64,000 nt of DNA from Prauserella flavalba (GTDB lineage Bacteria; Actinomycetota; Actinomycetes; Mycobacteriales; Pseudonocardiaceae), in contig NZ_MASU01000007.1 of the NCBI RefSeq assembly GCF_003202235.1, positions 186,001-250,000 on the forward strand, written 5' to 3'. Both the position numbers and the translations under genes were made by a program. A model generated the notes under the pieces. It saw only the letters and a program-made list of their open reading frames with translations, ran no database searches and was not told the origin of the DNA. Positions 24,697 to 32,312 of the stretch are shown in pieces (position 1 is the stretch's first letter; the number at the start of each line of letters is the position of its first letter).

Positions 24697-25458
24697 TCAC
24701 GCCGGGCGCCGCGCCAGCGCGTGCAGCCTGCTGGCGATGTCGCGCAGCGGCGGCGTGCCGGCGGCCAGCGCCTCGAAGTCGGCCACGTCCTGCTCCCACG
24801 ACGCGACCGCGTTCACCGGCTCGGCGGCGAGGCTGTGCACGACGTCGGACACCACGCCGTCGCCCTGCAGCTGCGCGACCTCGAGGCCGGCACCCGCGAG
24901 CAGCGCCTCCAGCCCCGCGGCGTCGAACCGGCGCAGCAGGGTCTCCGCGTCGTCGGTGAGCACGCCGTCGGGGTCGGTCAGCAGCTTGCGTGCCTCGGCG
25001 AGCCTGCCCGCCAGCGCACGGTGCAGCGCGGCGGCGTGCCGGTTGGCCACCAGCACCGACACGGCGCCGCCCGGTGCGACGACGGCGGCGAGCGCCGCGA
25101 TCGTCGCCGCCGGGTCGTCGACCACCTCGAGCAGCCCGTGCGCGAGCACGAGGTCGGCGGAACCGTCGGGCACGCGGGCGCCGAGGGCGTCCGAGTCGTC
25201 CGCCACGACCGTGATCCGGTCGGACACGCCCACCTCGGCGGCCCGGCGCTCCAGCGTGGCCAGCGCGTTCGGGTTGGGCTCCACGACGGTCACGAGGCAG
25301 CCCTCGGACGCGAACGGGACAGCCCAGACCCCGCTGCCCCCTCCCACGTCGATCACGCGCGGCTGCGCCGAGCCCCGGTCGCGCGCGGCGCGCAGCTCCG
25401 CCTCCAGCACCTTCCGGACCGCAGCTGAGGTGTGCCCGGCCGACGTCTCCGTTCGCAT
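24697..25458 (-). CDS. SAM-dependent methyltransferase (class I)
   Basis: 253 residues from the ATG at 25458, chosen for the TACGCT hexamer 7 nt upstream. Motif I is VIDVGGGSGVWAVPFA (about 34-49), then VTVVEPNPNAL, DDSDALGARV, and ADLVLAHGLLEVVDDPAATIAAL with VVAPGGAVSVLVANRHA as the later motifs. The C-terminal 100 residues (LTDPDGVLTDDAETLLRRFDAAGLE) resemble the CmoA/SmtA group. The methyl acceptor is unknown. It is divergent from the ParA gene, with 83 bp between starts. Confidence 0.85.
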   Translation of the reverse strand: MRTETSAGHTSAAVRKVLEAELRAARDRGSAQPRVIDVGGGSGVWAVPFASEGCLVTVVEPNPNALATLERRAAEVGVSDRITVVADDSDALGARVPDGSADLVLAHGLLEVVDDPAATIAALAAVVAPGGAVSVLVANRHAAALHRALAGRLAEARKLLTDPDGVLTDDAETLLRRFDAAGLEALLAGAGLEVAQLQGDGVVSDVVHSLAAEPVNAVASWEQDVADFEALAAGTPPLRDIASRLHALARRPA

Positions 25459-25465
25459 GGTCGGC

Positions 25466-25471
25466 AGCGTA
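25466..25471 (-). promoter_or_regulatory. Leaderless -10 hexamer (TACGCT) for the methyltransferase
   Basis: TACGCT lies 7 nt before the ATG at 25458, facing the parA promoter in the same 83-bp gap. Confidence 0.5.
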
Positions 25472-25528
25472 GTTGGGCCGCTCGCGGGCACTCACCTCGA
25501 CCGGCCACGATCGCGCTCCGGATACGAC

Positions 25529-25534
25529 TACGCT
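25529..25534 (+). promoter_or_regulatory. Leaderless -10 hexamer (TACGCT) for parA-like gene
   Basis: TACGCT lies 7 nt before the GTG at 25542. The same hexamer and spacing occur on the other strand for the divergent methyltransferase gene. Confidence 0.5.
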
Positions 25535-25541
25535 CGCAGGC

Positions 25542-26441
25542 GTGCACACGGTGGCCGTACTGAGCCTCAAGGGAGGCGTCGGCAAGACGACGGTTGCGCT
25601 GGGTATTGCCTCGGCTGCGCTCCGCAGGGGCGCGAGGGCGCTCGTGGCGGACCTCGACCCCCAGGGCAACGCCACCGCGACACTGGATCCGCCGATGACC
25701 GAGGCGACGCTCACCGACGTGCTGGAGACACCCCGGCTCGCGGTGATCGAACAGGCGCTCGCGCCGAGCGGCTGGAGCGACGAGCTCGACGTGCTCGTCA
25801 GCTCCGAGGACCTGGAGCTGCTCAACGAACCCGGCCCCGACAGCCGCCGGATGGACAACCTCGCGCGGGCGCTGCACGAGCTGACCACGTCCCGGCAGGG
25901 CGACCCTTACGAGCTGGCGATCCTCGACTGCCCGCCCTCGCTCGGCAGGCTGACCCGCTCGGCGCTCATGGCCGCCGACAGCGCGCTGCTGGTCACCGAG
26001 CCCACGATGTACGCCGTCTCGGGCGCGGAACGGGCGCTGGAGGCGATCGAGACGATCCGCGCGGAGCACAACCCCCGGCTGCGGCCGGCGGGTGTGCTGG
26101 TGAACCGCCTGCGGGTGCGCTCCTACGAGCACCAGTACCGCGTGCAGGAGCTGCGCGAGTCGTTCGGCAGGCTCGTGATGCCGACGGCGATCCCCGACCG
26201 GCTGGCGATCCAGCAGGCGCAGGGCGCGTGCGTGCCGATCCACGAGTGGAAGTCGCCCGGCGCGCAGGAGATCGCGCTGACGTTCAACATGGTGCTCGCC
26301 AAGATCCTGCGGTCGAGCCGTGCGGGCAGGCACCGCCTGGACGCCGAGGGGCCCGAGGCCGCCCCCGCGGAGACCTCGCAGAACGAGACCACCTCACAGT
26401 TCCCCGCGCTGCGCGAGCTCGCCGAGCGCGAGATCGGCTGA
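25542..26441 (+). CDS. Orphan ParA/Soj-like ATPase
   Basis: 299 residues. The deviant Walker A SLKGGVGKTTVALG is at about 7-20, VADLDPQGNAT at about 36-46, and Walker B LAILDCPPSLGRLTRSAL at about 126-143. No parB or parS-like array is adjacent, and the gene is far from any visible origin, so it is an orphan MinD/ParA-type ATPase. It could position a membrane- or nucleoid-bound cargo. It is followed by the nei-type gene after 1 bp and likely cotranscribed with it. Confidence 0.88.
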   Translation: MHTVAVLSLKGGVGKTTVALGIASAALRRGARALVADLDPQGNATATLDPPMTEATLTDVLETPRLAVIEQALAPSGWSDELDVLVSSEDLELLNEPGPDSRRMDNLARALHELTTSRQGDPYELAILDCPPSLGRLTRSALMAADSALLVTEPTMYAVSGAERALEAIETIRAEHNPRLRPAGVLVNRLRVRSYEHQYRVQELRESFGRLVMPTAIPDRLAIQQAQGACVPIHEWKSPGAQEIALTFNMVLAKILRSSRAGRHRLDAEGPEAAPAETSQNETTSQFPALRELAEREIG

Positions 26442-26442
26442 G

Positions 26443-27246
26443 ATGCCCGAGGGCGACACCGTCTTCCTCACCGGGAAAAAGCTCGAACGGGCACTCGCCG
26501 GGCAGCGGCTCACGCGCACCGACTTCCGGCATCCCGCGCTGGCGACCACCGACCTCTCCGGGCGTGACGTGCTCGGCGTCCGGACCGTCGGCAAGCACCT
26601 GTTCCTCCGGTTCTCCGGGGGCCTGAGCCTGCACAGCCACCTCAAGATGGATGGCTCGTGGCGGGTGTTCGCGCGCGGCGCGCGCTGGAACATGCCCGCT
26701 CACCACGCACGCGTGGTGCTGACCACGGAGACCACCGAGGCGGTCGGCTTCCGCGTGCACGACCTCGCGCTGCTGCCCACGGGGGAGGAACGGCGGCTCG
26801 TCGGGCATCTCGGACCGGACCTGCTCGATCCGGAGTGGACGGACGAGCACGCCGCGATCGCCGCGCGGGCACTGGCTTCGCGGCCGGAGCTGGAGCTCGG
26901 GCTCGCGCTGCTCGACCAGCGCGTGATGGCCGGGGTCGGCAACCTCTACAAGTGCGAGATCTGCTTCCTGCTCGGCGTCACACCGTGGACGCCCGCCTCC
27001 GAGGTCGACGCCGCCGAGACGGTGGCGCTGGCGCGGAAACTGTTGCACGCCAACGCCTGGCGCTACGACCAGAGCACCACCGGCGAGACCGCGCGCGGCA
27101 GGCGTAACTGGGTGTACGAGCGCACCCGGCAGGGCTGTTTCCGCTGCGGTGGCAGGGTCCGCGTCGCCACGCAGGGCGCGGGCGTGCAGGGCAGGCCGAC
27201 GTGGTTCTGCCCGAACTGCCAGCGCGGGCCCGCCCCCATGCGTTAG
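26443..27246 (+). CDS. Endonuclease VIII/Fpg-family DNA glycosylase (Nei2 type)
   Basis: 267 residues. MPEGDTVF gives the catalytic Pro (residue 2 before Met removal) and Glu; the conserved Lys is in LHSHLKMDGSW (about 66). The H2TH region (LLDQRVMAGVGNLYKCEICFL) is intact, and the C-terminus has a zinc finger CFRC-x16-CPNC followed by the basic end. It excises oxidised bases and cuts the AP site. The MPEGDT opening is typical of actinobacterial Nei1/Nei2 and not of Fpg (MPELPE). It shares an operon with the ParA-like gene. Confidence 0.92.
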   Translation: MPEGDTVFLTGKKLERALAGQRLTRTDFRHPALATTDLSGRDVLGVRTVGKHLFLRFSGGLSLHSHLKMDGSWRVFARGARWNMPAHHARVVLTTETTEAVGFRVHDLALLPTGEERRLVGHLGPDLLDPEWTDEHAAIAARALASRPELELGLALLDQRVMAGVGNLYKCEICFLLGVTPWTPASEVDAAETVALARKLLHANAWRYDQSTTGETARGRRNWVYERTRQGCFRCGGRVRVATQGAGVQGRPTWFCPNCQRGPAPMR

Positions 27247-27249
27247 CCT
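27244..27249 (+). promoter_or_regulatory. Leaderless -10 hexamer (TAGCCT)
   Basis: TAGCCT overlaps the nei stop and lies 6 nt before the GTG of a 20-codon ORF at 27256. It is probably the promoter for the downstream deaminase transcript. Confidence 0.5.
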
Positions 27250-27255
27250 GGCGTC

Positions 27256-27318
27256 GTGCCGACCTACAAGCTGCCGCTCTACGGCCTCGACCGGCAGCGC
27301 GGCGACCTCGCTCCCTGA
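27256..27318 (+). CDS. Candidate 20-residue leaderless upstream ORF
   Basis: GTG to TGA encoding VPTYKLPLYGLDRQRGDLAP. The start sits exactly 6 nt downstream of a TAGCCT hexamer, the same layout as the leaderless genes in this window. It ends 59 bp before the deaminase ATG, across a T-rich tract (27348-27363). It may be a leader peptide for the deaminase, a tiny protein, or the relic of a longer gene. The peptide has no recognised family. Confidence 0.4.
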   Translation: MPTYKLPLYGLDRQRGDLAP

Positions 27319-27377
27319 CGCCGCGCCCGTTCGCCACGTCGTCGCACTTTTTCCTTTTCTTTCCAGGGAGTTTCGTC

Positions 27378-28397
27378 ATGCCCGAAAACCTGCGCGCGTT
27401 CGTCGCGGCACTGCCGAAGGTCGAGCTGCACGTCCACCTCGTCGGCTCGGCGAGCGTCGAGACCGTCACCAGGCTCGCCCGCCGTCATCCGTCCGCCGGG
27501 GTGCCGACGGATACCGAGGAGCTGCGGCGGTTCTTCACGTTCCGCGACTTCGACCACTTCCTCACCGCGTTCTGGGCCGTGCAGTCGATGATCCGGTCCA
27601 GCGCGGACGTCCACGACCTCGTGGCCGGGCTCGCCCGCGACCTCGCCACGCAGAACTGCCGCTACGCGGAGGTCACCGTCACGCCCTACAACCACCTGCT
27701 CGACGGCCTGCCCGGTGACGCGCTGCTGGAGGGGCTCGCCACCGGCAGGGCGACAGCGCTCGCCGAGCACGGCGTGGAACTGGCGTGGTGCTTCGACATT
27801 CCGGGTGAGAAGGGGACGAAAGCGGGTCGGGAGACGCTCACGTTCGCGCTGCGCGAACGGCCCGAGGGGCTGGTGGGCTTCGGGCTGGGCGGCCCCGAGA
27901 TCGGCGTGGGCCGCGCCCAGTTCGCGCCGCTCTTCACGGCGGCGCGGGAAGCCGGCCTGCACAGCGTTCCCCACGCAGGCGAGACGAGCGGACCCGCCAC
28001 GGTCTGGTCGGCGGTGCACGATCTCGGCGCCGAACGGATCGGCCACGGCACGAGCAGCGGGACCGATCCGAGGCTGCTGGCCCACCTCGCCGAGCACGGC
28101 ATCGCGCTCGAGGTCTGTCCCACGTCGAACGTCCGCACGGGACAGGTCGAATCGGTGGAGGCGCATCCGGTGCGGCGCATGCTCGACCACGGCGTGCTCG
28201 TCACGCTCAACACCGACGACCCGCCGATGTTCGGCGCCACCTTGAACGGGGAGTACCTGGCGGTGGCCTCGGCGCTGGGCCTGCGGACGGCGGAGCTCGC
28301 CGAGCTGGCCCGCAACGCCGTGCGGGTGTCGTTCCTCCAGGATACCCGCAAGCAGGCGTTGCTGGCCGAGATCGACGGCGTCGCGTGCGACACGTGA
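27378..28397 (+). CDS. Adenosine/aminodeoxyfutalosine deaminase family amidohydrolase
   Basis: 339 residues from the ATG with AGGGAG upstream. Metal and catalytic motifs: VELHVHLVGSAS (HxH), VPHAGETSGPATVWSAV (His and Glu), ERIGHGTSSGTDP and LNTDDPPMFGATLN (Asp-Asp). The stretch GLVGFGLGGPEIGVGRAQF and the GSAS version of the N-terminal motif are what I recall for the 6-aminodeoxyfutalosine deaminase branch (futalosine menaquinone pathway) as well as for plain adenosine deaminases. No other mqn gene is present here, so the substrate stays open between the two. The next gene rightward is pyrD. Confidence 0.82.
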   Translation: MPENLRAFVAALPKVELHVHLVGSASVETVTRLARRHPSAGVPTDTEELRRFFTFRDFDHFLTAFWAVQSMIRSSADVHDLVAGLARDLATQNCRYAEVTVTPYNHLLDGLPGDALLEGLATGRATALAEHGVELAWCFDIPGEKGTKAGRETLTFALRERPEGLVGFGLGGPEIGVGRAQFAPLFTAAREAGLHSVPHAGETSGPATVWSAVHDLGAERIGHGTSSGTDPRLLAHLAEHGIALEVCPTSNVRTGQVESVEAHPVRRMLDHGVLVTLNTDDPPMFGATLNGEYLAVASALGLRTAELAELARNAVRVSFLQDTRKQALLAEIDGVACDT

Positions 28398-28404
28398 AAA
28401 TCTG

Positions 28405-28434
28405 TTGCCGGGCAACGGTTGTCTCGCTTAGCGT
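28405..28434 (+). promoter_or_regulatory. Promoter of the pyrD leader
   Basis: TTGCCG (28405-28410) and TAGCGT (28429-28434) with an 18-bp spacer, 8 bp past the deaminase stop. Transcription would start near 28441, just before the leader ORF ribosome-binding site. Confidence 0.45.
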
Positions 28435-28452
28435 TGTGGCACACGAGAAAGG

Positions 28453-28679
28453 AGGTGGTCCGAAGTTGAATAGCTACAGGACTCGTGAGGTGGCTGTCCG
28501 CTGACGGGCAGCGCACGGACCACCTGGGCAGGCTGACCGCGAGCGCGGTGCCCGCCCGAAAGTACGTGTGCCTGGCAGTGAATACCAGGCAGCCACCGGC
28601 CCCCTGCCGCTTCCGGGTTCCGGTCCGACCCGGGCCCGAACGGCTGACGACGTTCGGGAGTCGCGCAGGGGGCTTCTTT
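28453..28679 (+). ncRNA. Structured pyrD leader RNA with SD-sealing helix and terminator-like fold
   Basis: Part 1: AGGTGGTCCG (28453-28462), the core of the leader ORF ribosome-binding site, is exactly complementary to CGGACCACCT (28516-28525); a competing pairing with AGGTGG..TCCG (28488-28500) inside the ORF is possible. Part 2: a hairpin TGCCTGG/CCAGGCA (28569-28591). Part 3: a closing stem GCCCCCTGC/GCAGGGGGC (28599-28607 with 28665-28673) encloses two hairpins, CCGGGT/ACCCGG (28613-28633) and CCCGAAC/GTTCGGG (28635-28658), followed by TTCTTTA. This looks like an attenuator. It matches no RNA family I know. Confidence 0.5.
28466..28504 (+). CDS. 12-residue leader peptide ORF upstream of pyrD
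   Basis: TTG to TGA encoding (M)NSYRTREVAVR. The ribosome-binding site GAGAAAGGAGGTGGTCC (28445-28461) matches the complement of the 16S 3' end at almost every base, far stronger than any other in the window, which argues for real translation. The SD core can be sealed by a downstream 10-bp helix that begins after the stop codon. A ribosome on the ORF could therefore change the leader fold. Function unknown; translation-dependent control of pyrD is inferred. Confidence 0.5.
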   Translation: MNSYRTREVAVR

Positions 28680-28729
28680 ACTCTCCGGGGCCTGTCCGGC
28701 CCCGCAGCGCGATCAGGCAGCATGGTCGC

Positions 28730-29788
28730 GTGCTCTTCGACAAGATCGCGCGGCCGGCGCTCTACCGGCTCGCCAAGTCCGACCCCGAGGTCGTGCACGA
28801 GCGCACGGTGCGCGCGCTGGGCAGGCTCAGCGCCGCGAAGCCAGCGCTGGCCGCCCTCCGCCGGGTGTACGCCGTCGACGATCCCGTGACCGTGTTCGGG
28901 ATCCGCTTCCCCAACCGGGTCGGTCTCGCGGCCGGGATGGACAAGGACGGCCGCGCGCTGCACGCCTGGCCCGCGCTCGGGTTCGGCTTCGTCGAGGTCG
29001 GCACCGTCACGCGGCTCGCCCAGCCCGGCAACCCGCGCCCCCGGCTGTTCACGCTCGCCGCCAGCGACGCGGTGATCAACCGAATGGGCTTCAACAACGC
29101 GGGAGCCGAGGCACTCTCCCTGCGCCTCGCCGAAAGCGGCAAGCCCCCGGTCCCGCTGGGTATCAGCATCGGCAAGTCCAAGGTGACGCCGCTGGAGGAC
29201 GCCGTCGAGGACTACCGGGCGTCGCTGCGGGCGCTGCACCCCTACGCCGACTACGTCGCCATCAACGTCAGCTCGCCCAACACACCGGGGCTGCGGGAGC
29301 TGCAGGACCGGAGGGCGCTCGCCGAACTGCTCGCCGAGCTGCGAGGCACGGCGGTGACGCTGGCCGAGGAGGCGGGCACGACCCCGGCCCCACTGCTGGT
29401 GAAGGTCGCCCCCGACCTCACCGACGAGGCACTGGCCGAGCTGCTGGAGGTGTGCCTCGAACACGACGTGGCCGGGATCATCGCCACCAACACCACGCTC
29501 GGCCGCGAGGGGCTCGCCGCCGCCGACGCGCGCGTGGCCGAGGAGGCGGGCGGGCTGTCGGGCCGTCCGCTCGCGGAGCGGGCCAGGGACGTCGTGCGGT
29601 TCGTGCACGAGGAGGCGGGCGACCGGCTGCCCGTGATCGGCGTCGGAGGGATCTCCGGGCCCGGCGACGCGCTGCGCATGCTCGACGCGGGCGCGAGCCT
29701 CGTGCAGGTCTACACCGCGTTCGCGCTGCACGGCCCCGGGCTGGTCCGGCGGATCAACCGGACGCTGGCCGGGGAGCCGGCACGGTAG
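28730..29788 (+). CDS. pyrD: Dihydroorotate dehydrogenase (quinone), class 2
   Basis: 352 residues. The N-terminal amphipathic helix ([20 protein letters not shown]) is the membrane- and quinone-binding extension of class 2 enzymes. FMN-binding and catalytic motifs are [57 protein letters not shown] (catalytic Ser), [10 protein letters not shown] and [16 protein letters not shown]. It oxidises dihydroorotate in pyrimidine synthesis. The GTG at 28730 is chosen because the class 2 N-terminus begins there. The gene is preceded by a long structured leader, and its last 35 bp overlap the convergent gene. Confidence 0.95.
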   Translation: MLFDKIARPALYRLAKSDPEVVHERTVRALGRLSAAKPALAALRRVYAVDDPVTVFGIRFPNRVGLAAGMDKDGRALHAWPALGFGFVEVGTVTRLAQPGNPRPRLFTLAASDAVINRMGFNNAGAEALSLRLAESGKPPVPLGISIGKSKVTPLEDAVEDYRASLRALHPYADYVAINVSSPNTPGLRELQDRRALAELLAELRGTAVTLAEEAGTTPAPLLVKVAPDLTDEALAELLEVCLEHDVAGIIATNTTLGREGLAAADARVAEEAGGLSGRPLAERARDVVRFVHEEAGDRLPVIGVGGISGPGDALRMLDAGASLVQVYTAFALHGPGLVRRINRTLAGEPAR

Positions 29789-31097
29789 GCCGCTGGGTGC
29801 TCAGGTACCGCAGATAGGCGCGCCAGCAGCCGTACGAGGTGATGTCGGTGCCCTCCGCGGCGGCGACCGCGTCGCACAGTACCGCCACCGCGTGCGTGCC
29901 GTCCTCGAGTTCCACGCTGCCCAGAGCCAGCGGGGCGGGCAGCCCGGCAAGGAACGTGCCCAGGCCGGCGGGCGAGATCAGCCACCGCTCGGCGAGCAGG
30001 GCCGCGCCGTCCCGGTCCGCGCGCAGCACGCCCGGCTGCGGCGGCGTGCCCGGCAACGCCACCATGCGGTAGTGCGGCGCCGTCTCGGCGAACCCGGTGA
30101 ACCGGGCGCCCACGCCGGTGAGCTCGCCGTTGCGGGGCTGCCCGCGCAGGTAGGCGCCGAACACGATCAGCTCGATCCCCGTCGAGGGGTACGGCGTGCC
30201 GGCCTGGATGCCGGACAGCAGGCCGGCCACGTCGATGCCGACCTGGTCGTCGAACGCCCTGGTGATCACCACGGCACCGCGGCCGCGGCCGTCGGGAAAC
30301 GCGACGGCCGCCGTCTCGAGGGCATTCGTGAGCTCGGCGGGTGACGGCGTGGTCCCACTGGCGGGCAGGCACAGCGCGTCGTGGCCGCGCAGCGTCGTGG
30401 CGGGACGCTCGGCCCAGTCCCGCACGCGCTCGGTGAGCGGGATCTCCTCGACGACCGCTCCCGCGGCCCGCAGGGTGTCGACGGTGCCGGCGAACGCGGA
30501 GCGGTCCACAGTGGACAGCGCGGCGAGGCCGGCGGCGGAGGGCACCGCGATGTGCGGGTGCTCCCCCGCGCTCAGCCGCACCGAGGCGGGCCACTCCCGG
30601 CTCGCCGGGTCGCTCTCGTCCGGCCCGGTCAGCGCCGCGAGCACGTGCTGGCCCCGCTCGACGTCACGGGCCAGCACGGTCAGCCCGGGGTGCCCCGGCA
30701 CGAGACCCGGCGTGGGCCTCAGTGCCACCAGGCCACGGCAGTCGGCCGGCAGTCCGGTGCAGACGGCCGCGTCCAGCACGTCGGGTGCGGGCTCGGCGGC
30801 GACTCCCGCCGGGTCGGCGCTGCCGAGCACCACCGCACCGGCGCGGGCGAGCCGCTGGGCGAGCACGCGGTCGGCACCGATGCCGACGAGCAGGCCGGCC
30901 AGCGGCGGCGACTCACCGGCGCGCAGGCGTTCGTCCACCGCTTTCGCGTCGATGAGCACGTCCTCGCGGGAACGGACGCCGAGCCACGGCGGGCAACCGC
31001 CGGAACGGGCGAGCGCCTCGAAGGCCGCGATGGCCCGCTGATAGGAACTGACCGGCGGAAACGACACGGTCTCTTCTTCGGTGAGAAATGGGTTCAC
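29754..31097 (-). CDS. Allophanate-hydrolase-like protein with degenerate amidase domain
   Basis: 447 residues from the GTG at 31097 (GGAAAGGA upstream). The C-terminal 160 residues are clearly the allophanate hydrolase C-domain ([14 protein letters not shown], then [28 protein letters not shown]). The N-terminal 250 residues follow the amidase-signature order ([46 protein letters not shown]), but the Gly/Ser-rich loop with the catalytic serines is missing, along with the Lys segment. It is therefore probably not an amidase; a binding or decarboxylating role is possible. Its end overlaps pyrD by 35 bp. Confidence 0.7.
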   Translation of the reverse strand: MNPFLTEEETVSFPPVSSYQRAIAAFEALARSGGCPPWLGVRSREDVLIDAKAVDERLRAGESPPLAGLLVGIGADRVLAQRLARAGAVVLGSADPAGVAAEPAPDVLDAAVCTGLPADCRGLVALRPTPGLVPGHPGLTVLARDVERGQHVLAALTGPDESDPASREWPASVRLSAGEHPHIAVPSAAGLAALSTVDRSAFAGTVDTLRAAGAVVEEIPLTERVRDWAERPATTLRGHDALCLPASGTTPSPAELTNALETAAVAFPDGRGRGAVVITRAFDDQVGIDVAGLLSGIQAGTPYPSTGIELIVFGAYLRGQPRNGELTGVGARFTGFAETAPHYRMVALPGTPPQPGVLRADRDGAALLAERWLISPAGLGTFLAGLPAPLALGSVELEDGTHAVAVLCDAVAAAEGTDITSYGCWRAYLRYLSTQRPTVPAPRPASG

Positions 31098-31300
31098 GCC
31101 GCTGTCCTTTCCGCCGACGCCCGGGCACCCACGGTTACCCACGACCGGATGAAACCAATCCGGGCCGTTTTCCGTGCGGTTCCGGGGTCGAGGCTAGGAA
31201 AGCGCGTTTCCGGAATCGTGTCGGCGGCGTTACCCGACCATTTCCCGTGGTTACGCCTCCGCCATTCCGGCGGCGATTCCCGGGAGGGCGGAAGTCGCCG

Positions 31301-32290
31301 TCAGGACAGTTCGCGCAACGCGAGCGCGAGCCCGGCAAGCCGGTCGGTGGCGTCGGTGAGCGCCTCCTTGGCCGGTTGCACGCCCCCGCTGCTGGCGGCG
31401 ACCGCGCGGCCTGCCGCGGCGACGAGCCCGCCGTAGCCCTCGACGCCGTCGTCGAGCTGTTCGGCCAGCGTGCGGATGGCGGAGTCCAGCGGCTGCCGTT
31501 CACTCGCGGGCGCCGAGGCCCTCGCGCGCTCGATCGACTGGATCCGGCCTGCCAGCGCCCGCAGGGTGGCGGAGGCCTCGGCGGCGGTGTTCCGCGCGTC
31601 CTCGACGGACAGCTCGGGCACCGACGCCGGGGCGCCGTGCGCGGGCGAGGACAGCTGGTCGAGCAGTTCGGCGAGTGTCGCCTCGCTCTCCGCGAGGCGT
31701 TCCATCGGCTTGCGGGCGGCGGAGTTCGCCGAGGGCAGCCGACGCGGTTTCGTGGAGGCCACCGCGGGCACCTCGGTGCGGTTGAGCTGGCGGAGCTTCG
31801 TGCCGGAACGCACCGCCAGCACCCCGAAGATGACAGCACTGGTGAGCCCGCCGAAGGCACCGACGAAGCCCTCTTGCGCGCCGGTGATCCCGTAGAAGCC
31901 GCCCACGGCCCACAGCACGCTCAGCAGCGTGATGATCGTCCAGAGCGTGAGCGCCTTCGAGGTCCTGCGCTTGCGGCGTTCCAGCTTGGCGGACGGCTCG
32001 TTCCAGCGGGTCCACTTGTCGCGCATGTCGGCGATCGCCGCCACCTCACGAGGCAGCAGCGGCGCGTTCGCCGACCGCGCCGGCTTGGGCGGCTGTTCGG
32101 GAGCGCGCTCGCGCTCCTCATCTCGGGACTGATCGCGGGACTGGTTGCCCTCCTGTTGCGGCGGCAGATACTTCTGGAGCTTCTCCTGCGCCTTCTGGGC
32201 ATAGTCAGGCAGCCGTTCGATGTGCTTCTCCAGCTTGGCGTTCAACTGGCTGAAGTCCCGCCTGCCCGATTTACCCGATCCCGCGGCCAT
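31301..32290 (-). CDS. pspM: Phage-shock envelope stress protein PspM-like
   Basis: 329 residues. A charged N-terminus with LEKHIERLPDYAQKAQEKLQKYLP is followed by two membrane segments (about 115-130 and 137-158), then a long helical, Ala-rich C-terminal part that may form coiled coils (ESEATLAELLDQL, LRALAGRIQSIERA). It is directly downstream of pspA, the place of Rv2743c (PspM) in the mycobacterial clgR-pspA-Rv2743c operon. It is expected to tether PspA to the membrane during envelope stress. The start is 22 bp after the pspA stop. Confidence 0.8.
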   Translation of the reverse strand: MAAGSGKSGRRDFSQLNAKLEKHIERLPDYAQKAQEKLQKYLPPQQEGNQSRDQSRDEERERAPEQPPKPARSANAPLLPREVAAIADMRDKWTRWNEPSAKLERRKRRTSKALTLWTIITLLSVLWAVGGFYGITGAQEGFVGAFGGLTSAVIFGVLAVRSGTKLRQLNRTEVPAVASTKPRRLPSANSAARKPMERLAESEATLAELLDQLSSPAHGAPASVPELSVEDARNTAAEASATLRALAGRIQSIERARASAPASERQPLDSAIRTLAEQLDDGVEGYGGLVAAAGRAVAASSGGVQPAKEALTDATDRLAGLALALRELS

Positions 32291-32312
32291 GATCCCAGCC
32301 CGGCCTTGCCGC

